Source of the DNA: Platanthera guangdongensis | Lineage: Eukaryota; Streptophyta; Magnoliopsida; Asparagales; Orchidaceae | Direction of reading: 5' to 3' | Length of the DNA stretch: 64,000 nucleotides | NCBI GenBank assembly: GCA_039583875.1 | Contig: CM077165.1 | Location: 78,852,757 to 78,916,756 of the forward strand | Shown here: in pieces, positions 31,622-42,674 of the stretch | Numbering within the stretch: position 1 is the first letter of the stretch | Layout of the letters: each line of letters begins with the position of its first letter | Notes under the pieces: model-generated | Told to the model about the DNA's origin: nothing | The model's input: only the letters and a program-made list of their open reading frames with translations | Database searches by the model: none | Made by a program: the position numbers and the translations under genes

Positions 31622-32363
31622 TAAATAAAATTACCTTTGAGGGATTGAGTTTGTACTCAACCAAGATGCTCCATAAAAATCAGCCGGCCACTAAGAGGCT
31701 CGAGTCCTGAGTGCAAAAAGTATATCTGCGCATCTACAGGAAATCCACACGATCAAGAGAACCCATAGCTACTTGTTGAACAAGCACTAGGTCGGGAGAG
31801 GACACTCAGTGTCTCCACAGACTGCTAGATCTGTTGAAGGAGAGGCGGCAGTGACACTCACCGGGATCGGGATCGGCGATGGCAGCGGGATCGGCGAAAA
31901 GCTTCCGTCGGGTTTCTAGTGCTTCCATCTTTTCTCACAACACGACTCGTGTGCTTGAGAGAAAAATCGCATCAAGTAGAAACCCTAAAACATCCTATTT
32001 ATACCCAAGGAATAAACAGAACAGTTCTCGTCGCTATTGGCAGACCCAGACTTAGAATCTAGAAATTCGGCTAGACAACGCTTGTCTTGACGAATCGTCG
32101 AGTATCTATATCATACATGACGAATTGTCGAGTATCAACACATACTCGACGAATCGTCGAGTATCCATAGGATACACGACGAACTCAACTCCATCCTCTG
32201 CTGAACCAACGCTAGACTCCGCGAAGGCATCGAGTAGACTCAACACTCTCAACGCTCTCTGAACCATACTAGACGAATCGTCGAATGGCGTTGAGTGCAC
32301 TCAACGCACTCAACGCCAAAAGTTAGATTTGTCGAATGGCGTTGAGTGCACTCAACGCCTAAG
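31622..32363 (-). repeat. RE0, right piece: LTR-like promoter module hosting RE1 and RE4
   Basis: It is continuous with 1-291 before RE1 inserted. On the minus strand it has TATAAATAGG at 32003-31994. Upstream of this is an array of TACTCGACGA-A-TCGTCGAGTA palindromes (about 32090-32170) and two copies of a GGCGTTGAGTG/CACTCAACGCC palindrome (perfect 22 bp at 32338-32359). This is the same plan as the RE1 and RE3 LTRs, so I read it as a Sirevirus-like LTR or an internal accessory-ORF promoter. A short ATG frame near 31925 is followed by CCG|GTGAGTG, a good splice-donor look-alike. RE4 inserted at 32363 (CTAAG expected as its duplication). Confidence 0.5.
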
Positions 32364-33290
32364 TGTTGGATCTTGCGGCGCCCTTAGAGGGGGGGGGGGG
32401 GGGTGAATAAGGATTCTTTTAATTTTTCTTAAAAATTAAGCAAACTTTACTAGATGAATAACAACAATATAATTGAAGAGTGCAAATGAATACTATCTAG
32501 AAACAATAATGATATATTTCAAAAGAGTTAAATTGAATATAAAGTGTCTCTATAGAGCTAGAGATAAAGGCTCATGAAATAAATAATTTGCTAGTGTTTT
32601 CGCCAGTTCTTTTACCAAGAACCGGCAGGATAAAGCGTATCTCTTTCTAGATATTGCTACTAGCCCCCTAGATTTAACCACGATCTAGACGCTGCACATA
32701 AGGCAACGATTTCTCCCTAAGACACACAAGGACTTGGATGCCACTCACAAGGCGATGATTCTCTCCTATGCCACACAAGGAACTAGATGCCACGCACAAG
32801 GCGGCGATTTCTCTACCGATTACAATGAAAAATTAAAAGAAAAGAACAAAAACAAATTGAACACATTAGGCTAGACACTCCCTTTAAACAATGCGCTGAA
32901 GATGCCGACGAATCCTTGCTAGGGTTGCTTTGAATGCTTCGCACGTGCCGTCAATCTTTCGCGCTTTTGGCCTTCTTGAGAGTATGGAGTATCTCTGAGT
33001 TCTGGAGCTGTCTGAATCGTCTATGCAGGAAAAATACACTCTAGGTAATGAAATTCATGAGTTCCTCAAGAAATGAAAGGATTTTATATTCTGGCGATAT
33101 CGCCATGCGATACTGGGTATCGCCACCTAGCGATATCGGTAACCGCTGCCACATGTCCCACAAACTCCTCATTTTCGCATCACACAAACGTCGAGCGCCG
33201 AATCATGCGCGATCGCCGAGCAATACCGGATATCGCCGCCGGGCGATAGCGAAATAACGGAAGCCATGTTTTCGTCGAGCGTCTAGTGGA
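32364..33290 (-). repeat. RE4 3' LTR, left part
   Basis: It begins TGTTGGATCTTGC, followed by a CTTAGAG G-run GTGAATAAGG block (about 32380-32408) like those of RE1, RE3 and RE9. A TATA-like ATATAAAA is at 33089-33082 (minus). TATCGCC/GGCGATA dyads follow at 33093-33260. RE5 interrupts it with the AATGC duplication (33291-33295 and 40515-40519). Confidence 0.85.
33093..33260. repeat. TATCGCC/GGCGATA dyads of RE4 LTR
   Basis: Clusters of GGCGATATCGCC, GGGTATCGCC, AGCGATATCGG and GGATATCGCCGCCGGGCGATAG. Further copies follow at 40528-40572 in the rest of the LTR, and inside the element at 54707-54750, 55141-55185 and 56383-56415. Confidence 0.8.
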
Positions 33291-33589
33291 AATGCTGATG
33301 AGGCCACACTTTACACTGATTTTTGGACTCATCTGGGCTAGTTTTATCATCTTACCACTACACTTGAGAGCCTTTATTGCTTATTTGTGCTTATGTACCT
33401 ATTTCACGATTAAGTGTACTGTAGGCCCGCTTTTGTGTGCTTTCTGTGTTTCTATTTTTGTTGTTATTCTTTAGCTCTATCTCGGGGATGTGGTGTGCAT
33501 GTTCTGGTGGCCTTTCTGCCCCTTCTGCTGGTACAGTGGTCGTGTGCGTGCTCCGGAACTGCTCGGGAGACTCCGACGATGCAGGAATA

Positions 33590-33850
33590 CTGCGCACGAC
33601 CACTGGACTTACTGAGCACGACCACTGGTCGTGCGCCACTGTTCGTGCGCATTACACCCCCTTTTTCATAACCCTGTCTCGGTAATCGCACGAGCGTTGG
33701 CCATAGTGCGCACTACCACTGGTCGTGCGCCACTGCTCGTACGCATATTTGCTGATGCTTCTTGTCCAGGTTGCAGGTTTATTTGGAAAAGCCGCACGAT
33801 CATCGACCTACAGTGCGCACGACCACTGGTCGTGCGCCACTGATCGTGCG
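33590..33850. repeat. ACGACCACTGGTCGT dyad array in RE5 LTR
   Basis: At least four full or partial copies: near 33593, 33618, 33710 and 33815. The array ends 20-30 bp upstream of the TATA box. An identical 23-bp copy is inside the element at 36237-36259. Confidence 0.9.
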
Positions 33851-33870
33851 CACTGCTTCTGCTGCCTCCG

Positions 33871-33878
33871 TATATAAG
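33871..33878 (+). promoter_or_regulatory. TATA box of RE5 LTR
   Basis: TATATAAG on the plus strand directly downstream of the dyad array. The similarity between the two LTRs starts about 15-20 bp after it, close to the expected transcription start. Confidence 0.65.
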
Positions 33879-34741
33879 GCCCTGCTCCGCATTTTAGGTC
33901 AACGCCTGTCATTTGCTGCGATCGGAGAGTGCGTGGGAATCAACATTTCACTTCTCCAGCTGCTCCATCACATCCACCTTCGTCGGGAAGCCATTTCCAA
34001 CTACTCCGAAGCTTTTCAACACTCTGGCGAAGCCCTCGGCCATTGATGACTTCAACTCCAAGCTTTCCTGCAGAGTTGGTGAAGTAGATAACCTAGAGAA
34101 CGGACTTAAAGGCCTTCGAGGTGACAGATCGTTGGTACCGGAAGCCTCCTTGGACTGAGCCCGGAAGCGGATTGACAACTCGTTACTCCAGCCACGACCC
34201 GCGGTGGATCTTCATTCTCTTTTGGTTTACTCCTCTTCCCCTTCCTCTGTGTTATGAATGTTTTGAGCAGTGTAATGAACATTTCCATCCCTGAACATCA
34301 AGTTTATTTTATAGATAATGGAATGTTAGTTTCTTCTTATGCTTGTGAGTTCTGTCTGTGAATGCGCCTCGCTCACCCCACATCCACTTCATTCCTGTGC
34401 CTTGTCCGATTGCAATCCACACAAGAACGCTGCAATCCATTAGCTTCCCTTCCACTCGCCCAACTGAAGTTCGGCATCGCGGCCGACAAACCCACTTCAC
34501 CTTGCGAAGCGGTGCCTTCGACCCGCATAGCTTTTACTAGTTCAGTAGATCAAACATCCATAATCTCCCTAGTCCGCTATTTCCTTTTTGTTCTATTTTT
34601 AACTCTCATAACGATATTATCGGTACTGTTGCCGTTCTACGCTAATTGCATTCCTCAAGAGACCGACACTTGGAGATTTATTCCCAAAACTTTATTACTT
34701 GTGCGACCGGTGCGCTTGCCGAATTACACACATCAAGTTTT

Positions 34742-34759
34742 TGGTGCCGTTGCCGGGGA
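34742..34759 (+). other. Primer-binding site of RE5 (tRNA-Asp type)
   Basis: TGGTGCCGTTGCCGGGGA, one base from the usual TGGCGCCGTTGCCGGGGA of Athila/Tat-type elements, six bases after the LTR end. Confidence 0.85.
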
Positions 34760-34926
34760 ATGCAACAATAGAGCGACTCCAGATGACTGAGAATTTCGTT
34801 ATACGAGTTGTTTTGTTGTTTTTGATCCCTTTTATCTTGTGTTGTTATTCCGTCAAATGGAATTGTTAGTTTTATTCGCAGAATCTTTGCCAAGTAGTTG
34901 TATCCCTGATATTTGAAATCGCTGCA

Positions 34927-36036
34927 ATGTGGGCCAATTTCAATATCAATTGTCGTCATTGTGGAGACATCTCTCATGTTAGCGACAGATGCCCTCAGAA
35001 GTATAGTAGCCAGGAAATTCATGAATCGACATATCATCGACATAAGCCGGTTAGCTACCGACCTGCGGAGCCATTGCCGCACTACTTTTATTCAGCTTCA
35101 GCACCAGTTGCACCGCCGAAGCCGACTAAGCAGTGCCTTTTTTGTCGAAGCTGGGATCATGCATTGAAGGATTGCGCCGCGTACCTAGCTGAGCTAGCGG
35201 TGGATGACGAGCCGGATTTTCGGATTGTCTCCACTTCAACCTTGGGCAACATCCCTTCTGTATCGGGGTATGTGTCATTGCCATCTTTATGTTATGGAGA
35301 AGACATCCCAGGTATGTGCACCGATACATGCGCTTATACCCATTCCGACACTGCTATTTATACTCCTGAAGTGCATACTTCACCTAGCATAGAATCTTTT
35401 AGTTGTGAAGAGCCAGCGCTCAACGTCCTACCAAGCTTCGTATCTTCACCTTCTTCTTTGCATAGCATTCTTTCTTCTTCTGACAGTGCTGTTGAGATTG
35501 AATCGCAGGTGGAAATTAGCATTTCCCGCATTCTGTCAGTTCCAGTCGAGGAGGACGACTCCGTGGCAGGGGTTGTGACCTCCATCCCATGTGAGGATGC
35601 CCGAGGCATGGACGAGGCAGGTGCAGCTTCAGAACATTCCTGCACTAGCTTAGACAGCTGTTTGGAAGCCTCCACAATTCCGTCGACGGGGGATGACTTC
35701 GGGATCATCCCCAAGATCGAGGTCCGTTTATGTTATTCTTCTAGTTTATTTCTTGACCCTGCTCTCGTGTCTACTCCCATGCAGGACCACATTGTGGAAT
35801 TGGTCCAATCAGTACAAGGGCCTGTAATGCGACCTCGGACTTATTGTAACCAGATGCAGATGGAGTTGGAGCCGATGAGCTTCCCAAGTGACTTTCTGCC
35901 CATGCCTGAAACTTCCGATAGGTATACGTATACATGTATTGGGGCTTATGTTCTATCTCCGTTCCTGTACCCACTACCGCAGCGTGACCATGAACCTCTG
36001 CCTGAGCATTTCCAGTTTCATTCGCCCATCAGTTAG
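34927..36036 (+). CDS. RE5 ORF1, protein with two CCHC zinc knuckles
   Basis: 369 codons from ATG at 34927. The N-terminus carries two canonical C-x2-C-x4-H-x4-C knuckles, CRHCGDISHVSDRC (about residues 9-22) and CLFCRSWDHALKDC (about 70-83). These are followed by about 280 residues rich in serine, proline and acids without a recognisable domain. Knuckles suggest RNA binding as in Gag nucleocapsid, but no capsid-like region precedes them. The frame is intact. It lies about 170 bp after the primer site, in the gag position. Confidence 0.7.
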   Translation: MWANFNINCRHCGDISHVSDRCPQKYSSQEIHESTYHRHKPVSYRPAEPLPHYFYSASAPVAPPKPTKQCLFCRSWDHALKDCAAYLAELAVDDEPDFRIVSTSTLGNIPSVSGYVSLPSLCYGEDIPGMCTDTCAYTHSDTAIYTPEVHTSPSIESFSCEEPALNVLPSFVSSPSSLHSILSSSDSAVEIESQVEISISRILSVPVEEDDSVAGVVTSIPCEDARGMDEAGAASEHSCTSLDSCLEASTIPSTGDDFGIIPKIEVRLCYSSSLFLDPALVSTPMQDHIVELVQSVQGPVMRPRTYCNQMQMELEPMSFPSDFLPMPETSDRYTYTCIGAYVLSPFLYPLPQRDHEPLPEHFQFHSPIS

Positions 36037-36474
36037 GAGATGCTCAGATTTTGAATAGGTCCTGTTGGGAGACAATAAACCCAACAGTTATCTAGGATAG
36101 TGTTTCTTTTGTTACATTTTTATTTGTATTTCATTATTTGGGTGTGGTAGCCCAGCTGTGTGTTGATCTCTCTGTTGCACCACGTGGTCAGCAGTGTGAA
36201 ATAGACTGAAAACTCAGGCGTGTGAAAAATTTCACGGCGCACGACCACTGGTCGTGCGCACTACTTATAATCACACTACCAGTGGTCGTGCGCATGCCTG
36301 GTTTCTTTTTATTTTCAAACCGCTGTCCACTGTGTGTGCGCCCTAATCTCCCGCTTGGTCCGCTGCGCGTGCATTGTCGACGCTCATCCTCTTCTGATTC
36401 CTCTCCGGTGGTTCGTCTCTCTCTCCTCCGGTAGGATCCCTCAACTTCTTATCTCTCTTCTTCACTTTGTTGTA
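36037..36474 (+). promoter_or_regulatory. RE5 internal spacer with LTR-type dyads upstream of ORF2
   Basis: It contains the GCGCACGACCA-C-TGGTCGTGCGC palindrome at 36237-36259, identical to 33815-33837 in the LTR, and a second, shorter copy (ACCAGTGGTCGTGCGC) ending near 36293. A TATAAT-like stretch lies between them. ORF2 starts about 180 bp downstream. It is probably an internal copy of the LTR promoter region (inference). Confidence 0.6.
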
Positions 36475-37773
36475 ATGGAACCTAGACGCCGCCCTATAGT
36501 AAAGGCCTATCAACGATCCGTTCGTGCTTCAGCAAGCCCTGCGCAGATTTTGGGAAGAATGGGAACCTTTGCTAAGGCAGAGCATACTCAACGCTATAAT
36601 TCCTTGAAGGACAAGCAATTCCTCTCTCAGCGGCTTGTTTACTGGAACGAGCTGCGTTCCATTGGGGATGACGGTGCTTTAGCAGAGGCTGTGCTCATTC
36701 TCTACTCTTTCGATTTTTGGAGCAAGTTATTCGAGTGCGACGAGCTTGGCTTCTGGGAATTGACATTGGAATTCCTTTCCACATTCACTTGGGAGACAAC
36801 GTCGGACAACCACTATCTCCCCACTTGTTCCTTTCGGATGATGGGAAATGTCTTCACGGTCACACTGCCCGAGCTTGCCATTCATGCAGGTGTCTATTCC
36901 GAGGCAGAGGCATCCCAGATTAATTTCCCCGTATTGTGCATTGATTTTCCAGAGGGTGTGACTCCGCGGTCCGCTTAGCATTCTCTGACCGGAGGGCACG
37001 AGGAGTACGTAGCCCGCCATGCCAAGTCAATAAAGATTGTCTCCCCCGCTCTCAGGTTTATGCAGCATTTGCTTAGTCATTCACTCACCGCTAGGGCCCT
37101 GAGCAAGAATGTGGTGGGGTGGCAGGATTTGATCTCCTTATCTAGCATGCAGCAGCAGTACCCCCTCCATTTGGGGTATATGCTGGCCTATTTCTTCCAC
37201 CATGAGGCCACTTATGGTCTCGCGGGCACGATCGGGGGTGCTTACTACATTACCCGCATTGCCAAAAGTTTGGGAGTTTGGAGCCAGCTACCTCCGATGG
37301 TGCAGGTCACTGCCCCATCCATGATCTCCAGGGCCAACCTGGTGAGTTTCCATTTGCTACGTGTGGTAGGGAGAAAAGGTGGCCGGCAATTTATTGTCTG
37401 CATGCCTGGTGATGCACCTGCGGGTAGAGATGAAGGGGAAGATGAAGGAGAGCCAGGTGAATCTTCCGCTATGGGTAGGCGGAGTGCAGGAGTGCCACCG
37501 CAGCAGAGTCAACAACAACTGAGGCCGCCCATAAAGCATGAGGGGCAATCTAGCCGCCAGTTCAGCTCAGTTCAAGAGAGGGGTGTCCCATATTTATCCG
37601 AGCGCCTTGCTGATCTAGAAGCTTCCCAGTTTTGGATGCAGGATTTTATTTATCAGCAAGCAGTGCGAGGCGGGATGAACATTCAACCACCGCCCACTCG
37701 TGTCGCCCCATCAGCACCTGGTCCGTGTCCATCGCCCATCGAGATTCACGACAGTGATAGTGAGGGGGAGTGA
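36475..37773 (+). pseudogene. RE5 ORF2, Athila ORF1-like protein with one in-frame stop
   Basis: Frame of about 432 codons from ATG at 36475, broken by TAG at 36976-36978, after which the same frame continues to 37773. The first half has the pattern ELTLEFLSTFTW...FRMMGNVFTVTLPELAIHAGVY, which resembles Arabidopsis Athila ORF1-type proteins (PF03078-like, not verified). The second half has a predicted helical segment and a glutamine/proline-rich tail (QQSQQQL, PPPTRVAPSAPGPCPSP). The role is unknown in the family. A clean TAG for CAG or TGG change would explain the stop. Confidence 0.65.
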
Positions 37774-39662
37774 TTGGAACTCACCACAGAGCTAGTCTAC
37801 CACGCCTTCTGTTTCTTTTCTATTGTTTATATTTTCTGAGCAAGACAGCTACTATATTTTTGTGAGCGCCCATCTGGGAGCCGACTGTTGTCTTTTCTTT
37901 TTTTGTGTGTATCGAACTCTCTATTTGAACTGCTAATACAGGTATTTGGTCCACCTTAAGGACGGTAAACAAAAGGGCTTTCGGGAGACAACCCAAGTTG
38001 GACCGTTTGGTCCTATGTTGTGTTTGAGTTCTGTTTATTTCTTCATATATATATATATATATATATGTGTCCAGATTTTGTTTGGCTTGCATCCTTTAAT
38101 CGCAGGTGCAAGAATATTTGAGGCACAGCAACTTGGCCGCACTTGGACATCTCATTGCACGACTGGTATGCTCAATTTTGAGCATAGGTACTTCCTACCC
38201 TAGCTATTTATCCTATTTGGAATGCTTATTGTTACTCGTTGTCAACTTTAAGTCTGGGGGGGAGTATGCCTGTGGTCACTACACCATACTTTCTGTTGCA
38301 TTCCAGTTTCTTGTTTACTTATTTCTTGCTTTATGTTGCACACACTGAATCACCCACACGAGTGCGCTCTTACCCACGCGCACAACCCGAGTTAAATTTA
38401 TTGCTTTTGTGTAAACTTTAAAATAGTGGTACTGGCTTAGGATTTCAGGATTGAGTAGTTCGAAACTCATGCAGTGCTCCTAATCGAATACTCATGGTTT
38501 GTGTAGAGTTAGGATAGAACTAATTTTTCTTTATGCTCGTAGATTTATTCTTTTCTTCACACGTAAATATGTTTTGTACTGCTCAAAATCTGAATTTGGG
38601 ATAATCGAACGATAGTGTAGGAATGTGTGTAGCCGCCACTAGACTCGTATTGCTCGAGTCGGGGGGAAGGATCATCTTTCTCGGTGGCTAAGAACTTGCC
38701 CTAAGCTACTCTCGAAGCATTGGTGCACGGTTAGTTAAGCGTGAGCATGACGTAGGCCTTCATTTTGGCTAGTTTGAGCCTTGTTTAGCCATTCCTACCT
38801 GTTAACCATTGCATGCCAAATTTGTGCCTACCCTTCCTTTGATCCATCTCCACTCACTTTCACCAAGGCCTGAAGCTAAATCCACATTCGCAATCAAATG
38901 CTTGAGCTGATTTGTATTTACTGTTTTGCCGAGGTTGTGATTAGTGGACATTGTTTTTGGGGGTGCTGATTTTATTCTTGTTTTGATTGCTTCGTTTGGG
39001 GATTGCTAGCGCAGAAAAGAAAACAACAGTTTACGAAAATAAAAAGCTGATTCGCGCAAAATAAAAAATAATATATATATGAAAGAATTGCTTTGAGATT
39101 TCGATCCCCATCCTCTTTATTGAATTTGGTCGGGTTCAGCCGTGTTCACACCCGGATTTCAAGCTAAGTCTAGGGGCGTGTGCCCCATTCTTTTCTAAGT
39201 GGCTGTTTTGGTTTGGGTTGTTTTCGCTCGCTTTGGTTGCATAGAGCCTTCATGTTTATCTTTGACCACCAAGCCGTCGCCTAAGCCCCATTTACTCCTA
39301 CAAGTCCTACTGATTCATGCTTGAGTCTAACCCGCGCCGTGGAGAGAGTGTGAACGTGCAAGCGTATGGTCCCCGACATTGGTGGATTCCTTTGGAGGTG
39401 ATCCTAAGTCCCGAACTTTAGCAATGCTCACCTTAGTGGCCTGCCTACTTTCTTCCTGCACATGATCGCACGATTCTCCAGAATTCTAATTTTGAGCAAT
39501 TACAATATTTATTTACGTCTATCGAATAGTTTAAACTACGTTGTATAATTAAAAGTTTTTCTATTATATCTTATATACTCATGATATATTTGATTTCTCG
39601 TCTTACTTCTTTTTGAAATTTCTGAGCCAGTTAGCTATCTTCGAGTCCATGGAGTAATGATT
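37774..39662 (+). other. RE5 3' noncoding region
   Basis: 1.9 kb without a credible gene. It holds an (AT)n run at 38047-38065 and a purine tract AAGTCTGGGGGGGAG (about 38250-38264) of the kind found upstream of the 3' end in Athila/Tat elements. The tract is 1.4 kb from the right LTR rather than adjacent to it. 39060-39085 is AT-rich. I find no match to the left-LTR U3. Confidence 0.6.
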
Positions 39663-40514
39663 TGCTCGGGTTTTAGGTCAACGCCTGTCATTTGCTGCGA
39701 TCGGAGAGTGCACGAGAATCGCCATTTCACTTCACCAGCTGCTCCATCACTTCTACCTTCGTCGGGAAGCCATTTCCAACTACTCCGAAGCTTTTCAACA
39801 CTCCGGCGAAGCCCTCGGCCATTGATGACTTCAACTCCAAGCTTTCCTGTAGAGTTGGTGAAGTAGATAACCTAGAGAACGGACTTAAAGGCCTTCGAGG
39901 TGACAGATCGTTGGTACCGGAAGCCTCCTTGGACTGAGCCCGAAAGCGGATTGACAACTCGCTACTCCGGCCACGACCCACGGTGGATCTTCATTCTCTT
40001 TTCGTTTACTCCTCTTCCCCTTCCTCCGTGTTATGATTGTTTTGAGCAGTGTAATGAACATTTCCATCCCTGAACATCAAGTTTATTTTATAGATAATGG
40101 AATGTTAGTCTCTTCTTATGCTTGTGAGTTCTATCTGTGAATGCTCCTCGCTCACCCCACATCCACTTCATTCCTGTGCCTTGTCCGATTGCAATCCATA
40201 CAAGAACGCTTCAATCCATTAGCTTCCCTTCCACTCGCCCAACTGAAGTTCGGCATCGCGGCCGATAAACCCACTTCACCTTGCGAAGCGGTGCCTTCGA
40301 CCCGCATAGCTTTTACTAGTTCAGTAGATCAAACATCCACAATCTCCCTAGTCCGCTATTTCCTTTTTGTTCTATTTTTAACTCTCATAATGATATTATC
40401 GGTACTGTTGCCGTTCTACGCTAATTGCATTCCTCAGGAGACCGACACTTGGGGATTTATTCCCAAAACTTTATTACTTGTGCGACCGGTGCGCTTGCCG
40501 AATTACACGCATCA
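39663..40514 (+). repeat. RE5 right LTR, lacking U3
   Basis: It matches about 33885-34735 of the left LTR to the CATCA end. Everything upstream of that point in the left LTR (dyad array, TATA box, TGATG terminus) is absent and unrelated sequence precedes it. Confidence 0.85.
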
Positions 40515-40519
40515 AATGC

Positions 40520-40717
40520 TTCGAGTGATGCTATCGCCTGTCGGCGATACTTAATATCGCCTAGCGATATCTCCCGAGCTCAATTCTGATTCGATTCAGC
40601 ACCAAAAAGATATTAGATATAGACCTGTGTTATCTGCGCACCAAAAACACCAAAATATCAAATACAAACAAAATTTATTATTAGCAAACCAGGAAGCGTG
40701 GAATGCATGCTCCAACA
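40520..40717 (-). repeat. RE4 3' LTR, right part
   Basis: It continues the LTR after RE5 with TATCGCC/GGCGATA dyads (40528-40572) and ends CTCCAACA at 40717, the inverted partner of the TGTTGGA start at 32364. Confidence 0.85.
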
Positions 40718-40733
40718 ATCTCCCCCTTTTGAT
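40718..40733 (-). other. Polypurine tract of RE4
   Basis: AAAAGGGGGAGAT on the minus strand abuts the LTR end. The sequence to 41064 is noncoding interior of RE4, with two further CTCCCCC runs near 40842 and 40858. Confidence 0.85.
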
Positions 40734-41064
40734 AATAACAAATTCATTAAGAAAGAAATCATGAATGTTAAAAAGGTCCACCCAATTTGAGTATCAAGAC
40801 GAAGCATGTATATGTGCACAAATTGCTCCTGGATGAAACACTCCCCCTACATGTGATCTCCCCCTAAATGGAAGCATAGGGAAATTCGTGAATTTTAAAG
40901 AAATATATGAAGTTTAATTTTTCCATGTTTTCATATGTATATGAAAAGGCTTCGGTGAATGATTTCCTTTGTAAATTTTCTCCCCCGTTGGTATTGTCAA
41001 AAGATAGCGAAGAGTGTGGCAGAAGCGAAAGACGGAAAAACACATAAGAGAGACTCATAGATGA

Positions 41065-41438
41065 TGTAAGAAGTAGCGAACACACAGCTAACAAACGGAC
41101 AGAAATTTGAATAATTGAAATTTTATTATCCAAAAAAGGTATCATTTACAAAGGTATGACCTCCCTTTTATAGAATGGAGGAGATATAAGAGAGTACAAA
41201 CAAATAATGTGGGACTAAACATGTACAGGGCTGAGCGGCTAGAAATTAAAGAGACCGCACAGGCCGCGCAGTTAGACAGATGGGTTAACCGCTCGGCAAC
41301 TCCAGCAGGATAAGAACAAGCCGCAATAGGAGACCGATAGACCGCCCGATCTCTAGGCTTCTGAGTGAGGCCGCCAGACCGCTCGGTCAACAAACCGCCA
41401 GACAAGACCTCAAGACCGTCCGGTCTAATACTTCAACA
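41065..41438 (-). repeat. RE6 3' LTR
   Basis: 374 bp, with TATAAAAG at 41172-41165 on the minus strand. The left half includes several GACCGCCCGATCT/GACCGTCCGGTCT-like short dyads. Confidence 0.95.
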
Positions 41439-41568
41439 CTCCCCCTCAAGCTGGAGCATAGATATCAATCATCCCAGCTTGTCACAAATGTGGAAGAAGG
41501 AAGTAGAGACCGGTTTTGTGAAGATATCCTCCAATTCTTTTTCAGAGGTGACAAACGGAGTACAAATC
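41439..41568 (-). pseudogene. pol: RE6 pol C-terminal end and polypurine tract
   Basis: The last part of RNase H, cut off by RE7. The frame reads ELEDIFTKP and LGMIDIY, the usual Copia pol terminus, followed by the tract CCAGCTTGAGGGGGAG next to the LTR. AAATC at 41564-41568 is the left RE7 duplication. Confidence 0.8.
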
Positions 41569-42622
41569 TGATGCCGGCTCGTCTCCCATCCCCTTGCCCG
41601 TTGATGCTAAGAGTGCTCGTGATCAAGTTGCTGTGGATGATGATCAAGTTGCTCGTGACCAAGTTGATGCGGCGCAACATAAAGATGCTCGACGACCTTC
41701 TACCGCGCCTCGTGACCTTGGTGGCTACAATCTTCGTTCGCGGCGGGCTTAAGCCCTTTCCTTATTTGCACCTTTATTTTCCTAGTTTAATGTTATCATT
41801 ATTTCATGTTGTCTTTTATTTTGGACATGTTTAATTTTTGGTGTGCTCATAGCCATCCAATAGATGATAAATTGGATGGCTAGATTTATTTTGCTTGTTT
41901 TGGGACTTGCCTATATATAGGCTTATTTGATGAGAAATGAAGGCATGCTATTTGAAAACCTAAATTAATCCTCTCTTGAGAATTTCGGCCACCTCCCTTT
42001 GGGATTGCCGCCCCCCTCATCCTCCTTCTCCTCCTTGTTAGCCAATCGCTTGGGTGATCCAAGGCTTGTCAAACGCGGAGGCGGATGCTTCTCGGTGTGA
42101 CTTCGGCGAAGAAGAAGGTTGCCGCTCGGTGTGACGCCGGTGGTGCGTGGACGTGTGACTCTTCCACTTTCCTTGTGTGATCTTCACCCCATCTTGGGGA
42201 GGGTAATATCTACATCTTTCCTTTGTGAGTTTTTGTGAGATTTGGAATGGATGCAATGGCTTTTTATCCGCGATCTTGAATACGATCTTTTGGATTTAAT
42301 CGAAAACCTTCTTGCGTTTATTTTCGAAACCTTGCAAGAAGCCGGATCGGGTGGATCCTTTTGCTTGAGGAAGATCTTGGCATATACTTATTGATCTTCC
42401 TCTCAAAAAGGTGTGGCGACCTTTGCTTTCGATCTTCGGTGGGAAAGGATTGGACTTTAATTAGATCGTCGTTTTTAGTCCACTCCCCTCCACGTGTTTG
42501 TGCGGGATGACGGTGAATCGTGCGGCTAGAATGTTTGTGTTAGGACGCGTTAGAACGTGTTACGTGGGCTTGAGTTGTAAGAAAATCCGTACGCTATTTT
42601 AATCCGACGAATCCCTACATCA
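41569..42622 (+). repeat. RE7 5' LTR
   Basis: TGATGCCGG...CCTACATCA, with TATATATA at 41912-41919. Its first 183 bp are the noncoding copy of the segment that encodes the pol C-terminus in the 3' LTR. Confidence 0.95.
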
Positions 42623-42625
42623 ATT

Positions 42626-42637
42626 TGGCATCAGAGG
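42626..42637 (+). other. Primer-binding site of RE7
   Basis: TGGCATCAGAGG, a one-base variant of the TGGTATCAGAG initiator-tRNA-Met site, three bases after the LTR. Confidence 0.8.
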
Positions 42638-42674
42638 AGGTTCTCGTCAGTTTCCTAATTGGCACTCCTCCCCC

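Larger units (their letters stand above)
33296..34735 (+). repeat. RE5 5' LTR
   Basis: 1440 bp. U3 contains palindromes of GCGCACGACCA/TGGTCGTGCGC type (about 33590-33850; the best copy, with 11-bp arms around a central C, is 33815-33837). TATATAAG is at 33871-33878. The part from about 33885 onward is repeated at 39663-40514. Confidence 0.9.
33296..40514 (+). mobile_element. RE5: pol-less Athila/Tat-like Gypsy element
   Basis: It has TGATG...CATCA ends, a perfect AATGC duplication (33291-33295, 40515-40519), a left LTR at 33296-34735 and a tRNA-Asp-type primer site at 34742-34759. Inside are a CCHC-protein ORF (34927-36036) and an Athila ORF1-like ORF (36475-37773), then long noncoding sequence. 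No protease, reverse transcriptase or integrase is present. The right LTR (39663-40514) lacks the U3 part of the left LTR. The lineage call rests on the primer site and the ORF1-like protein. Confidence 0.85.
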
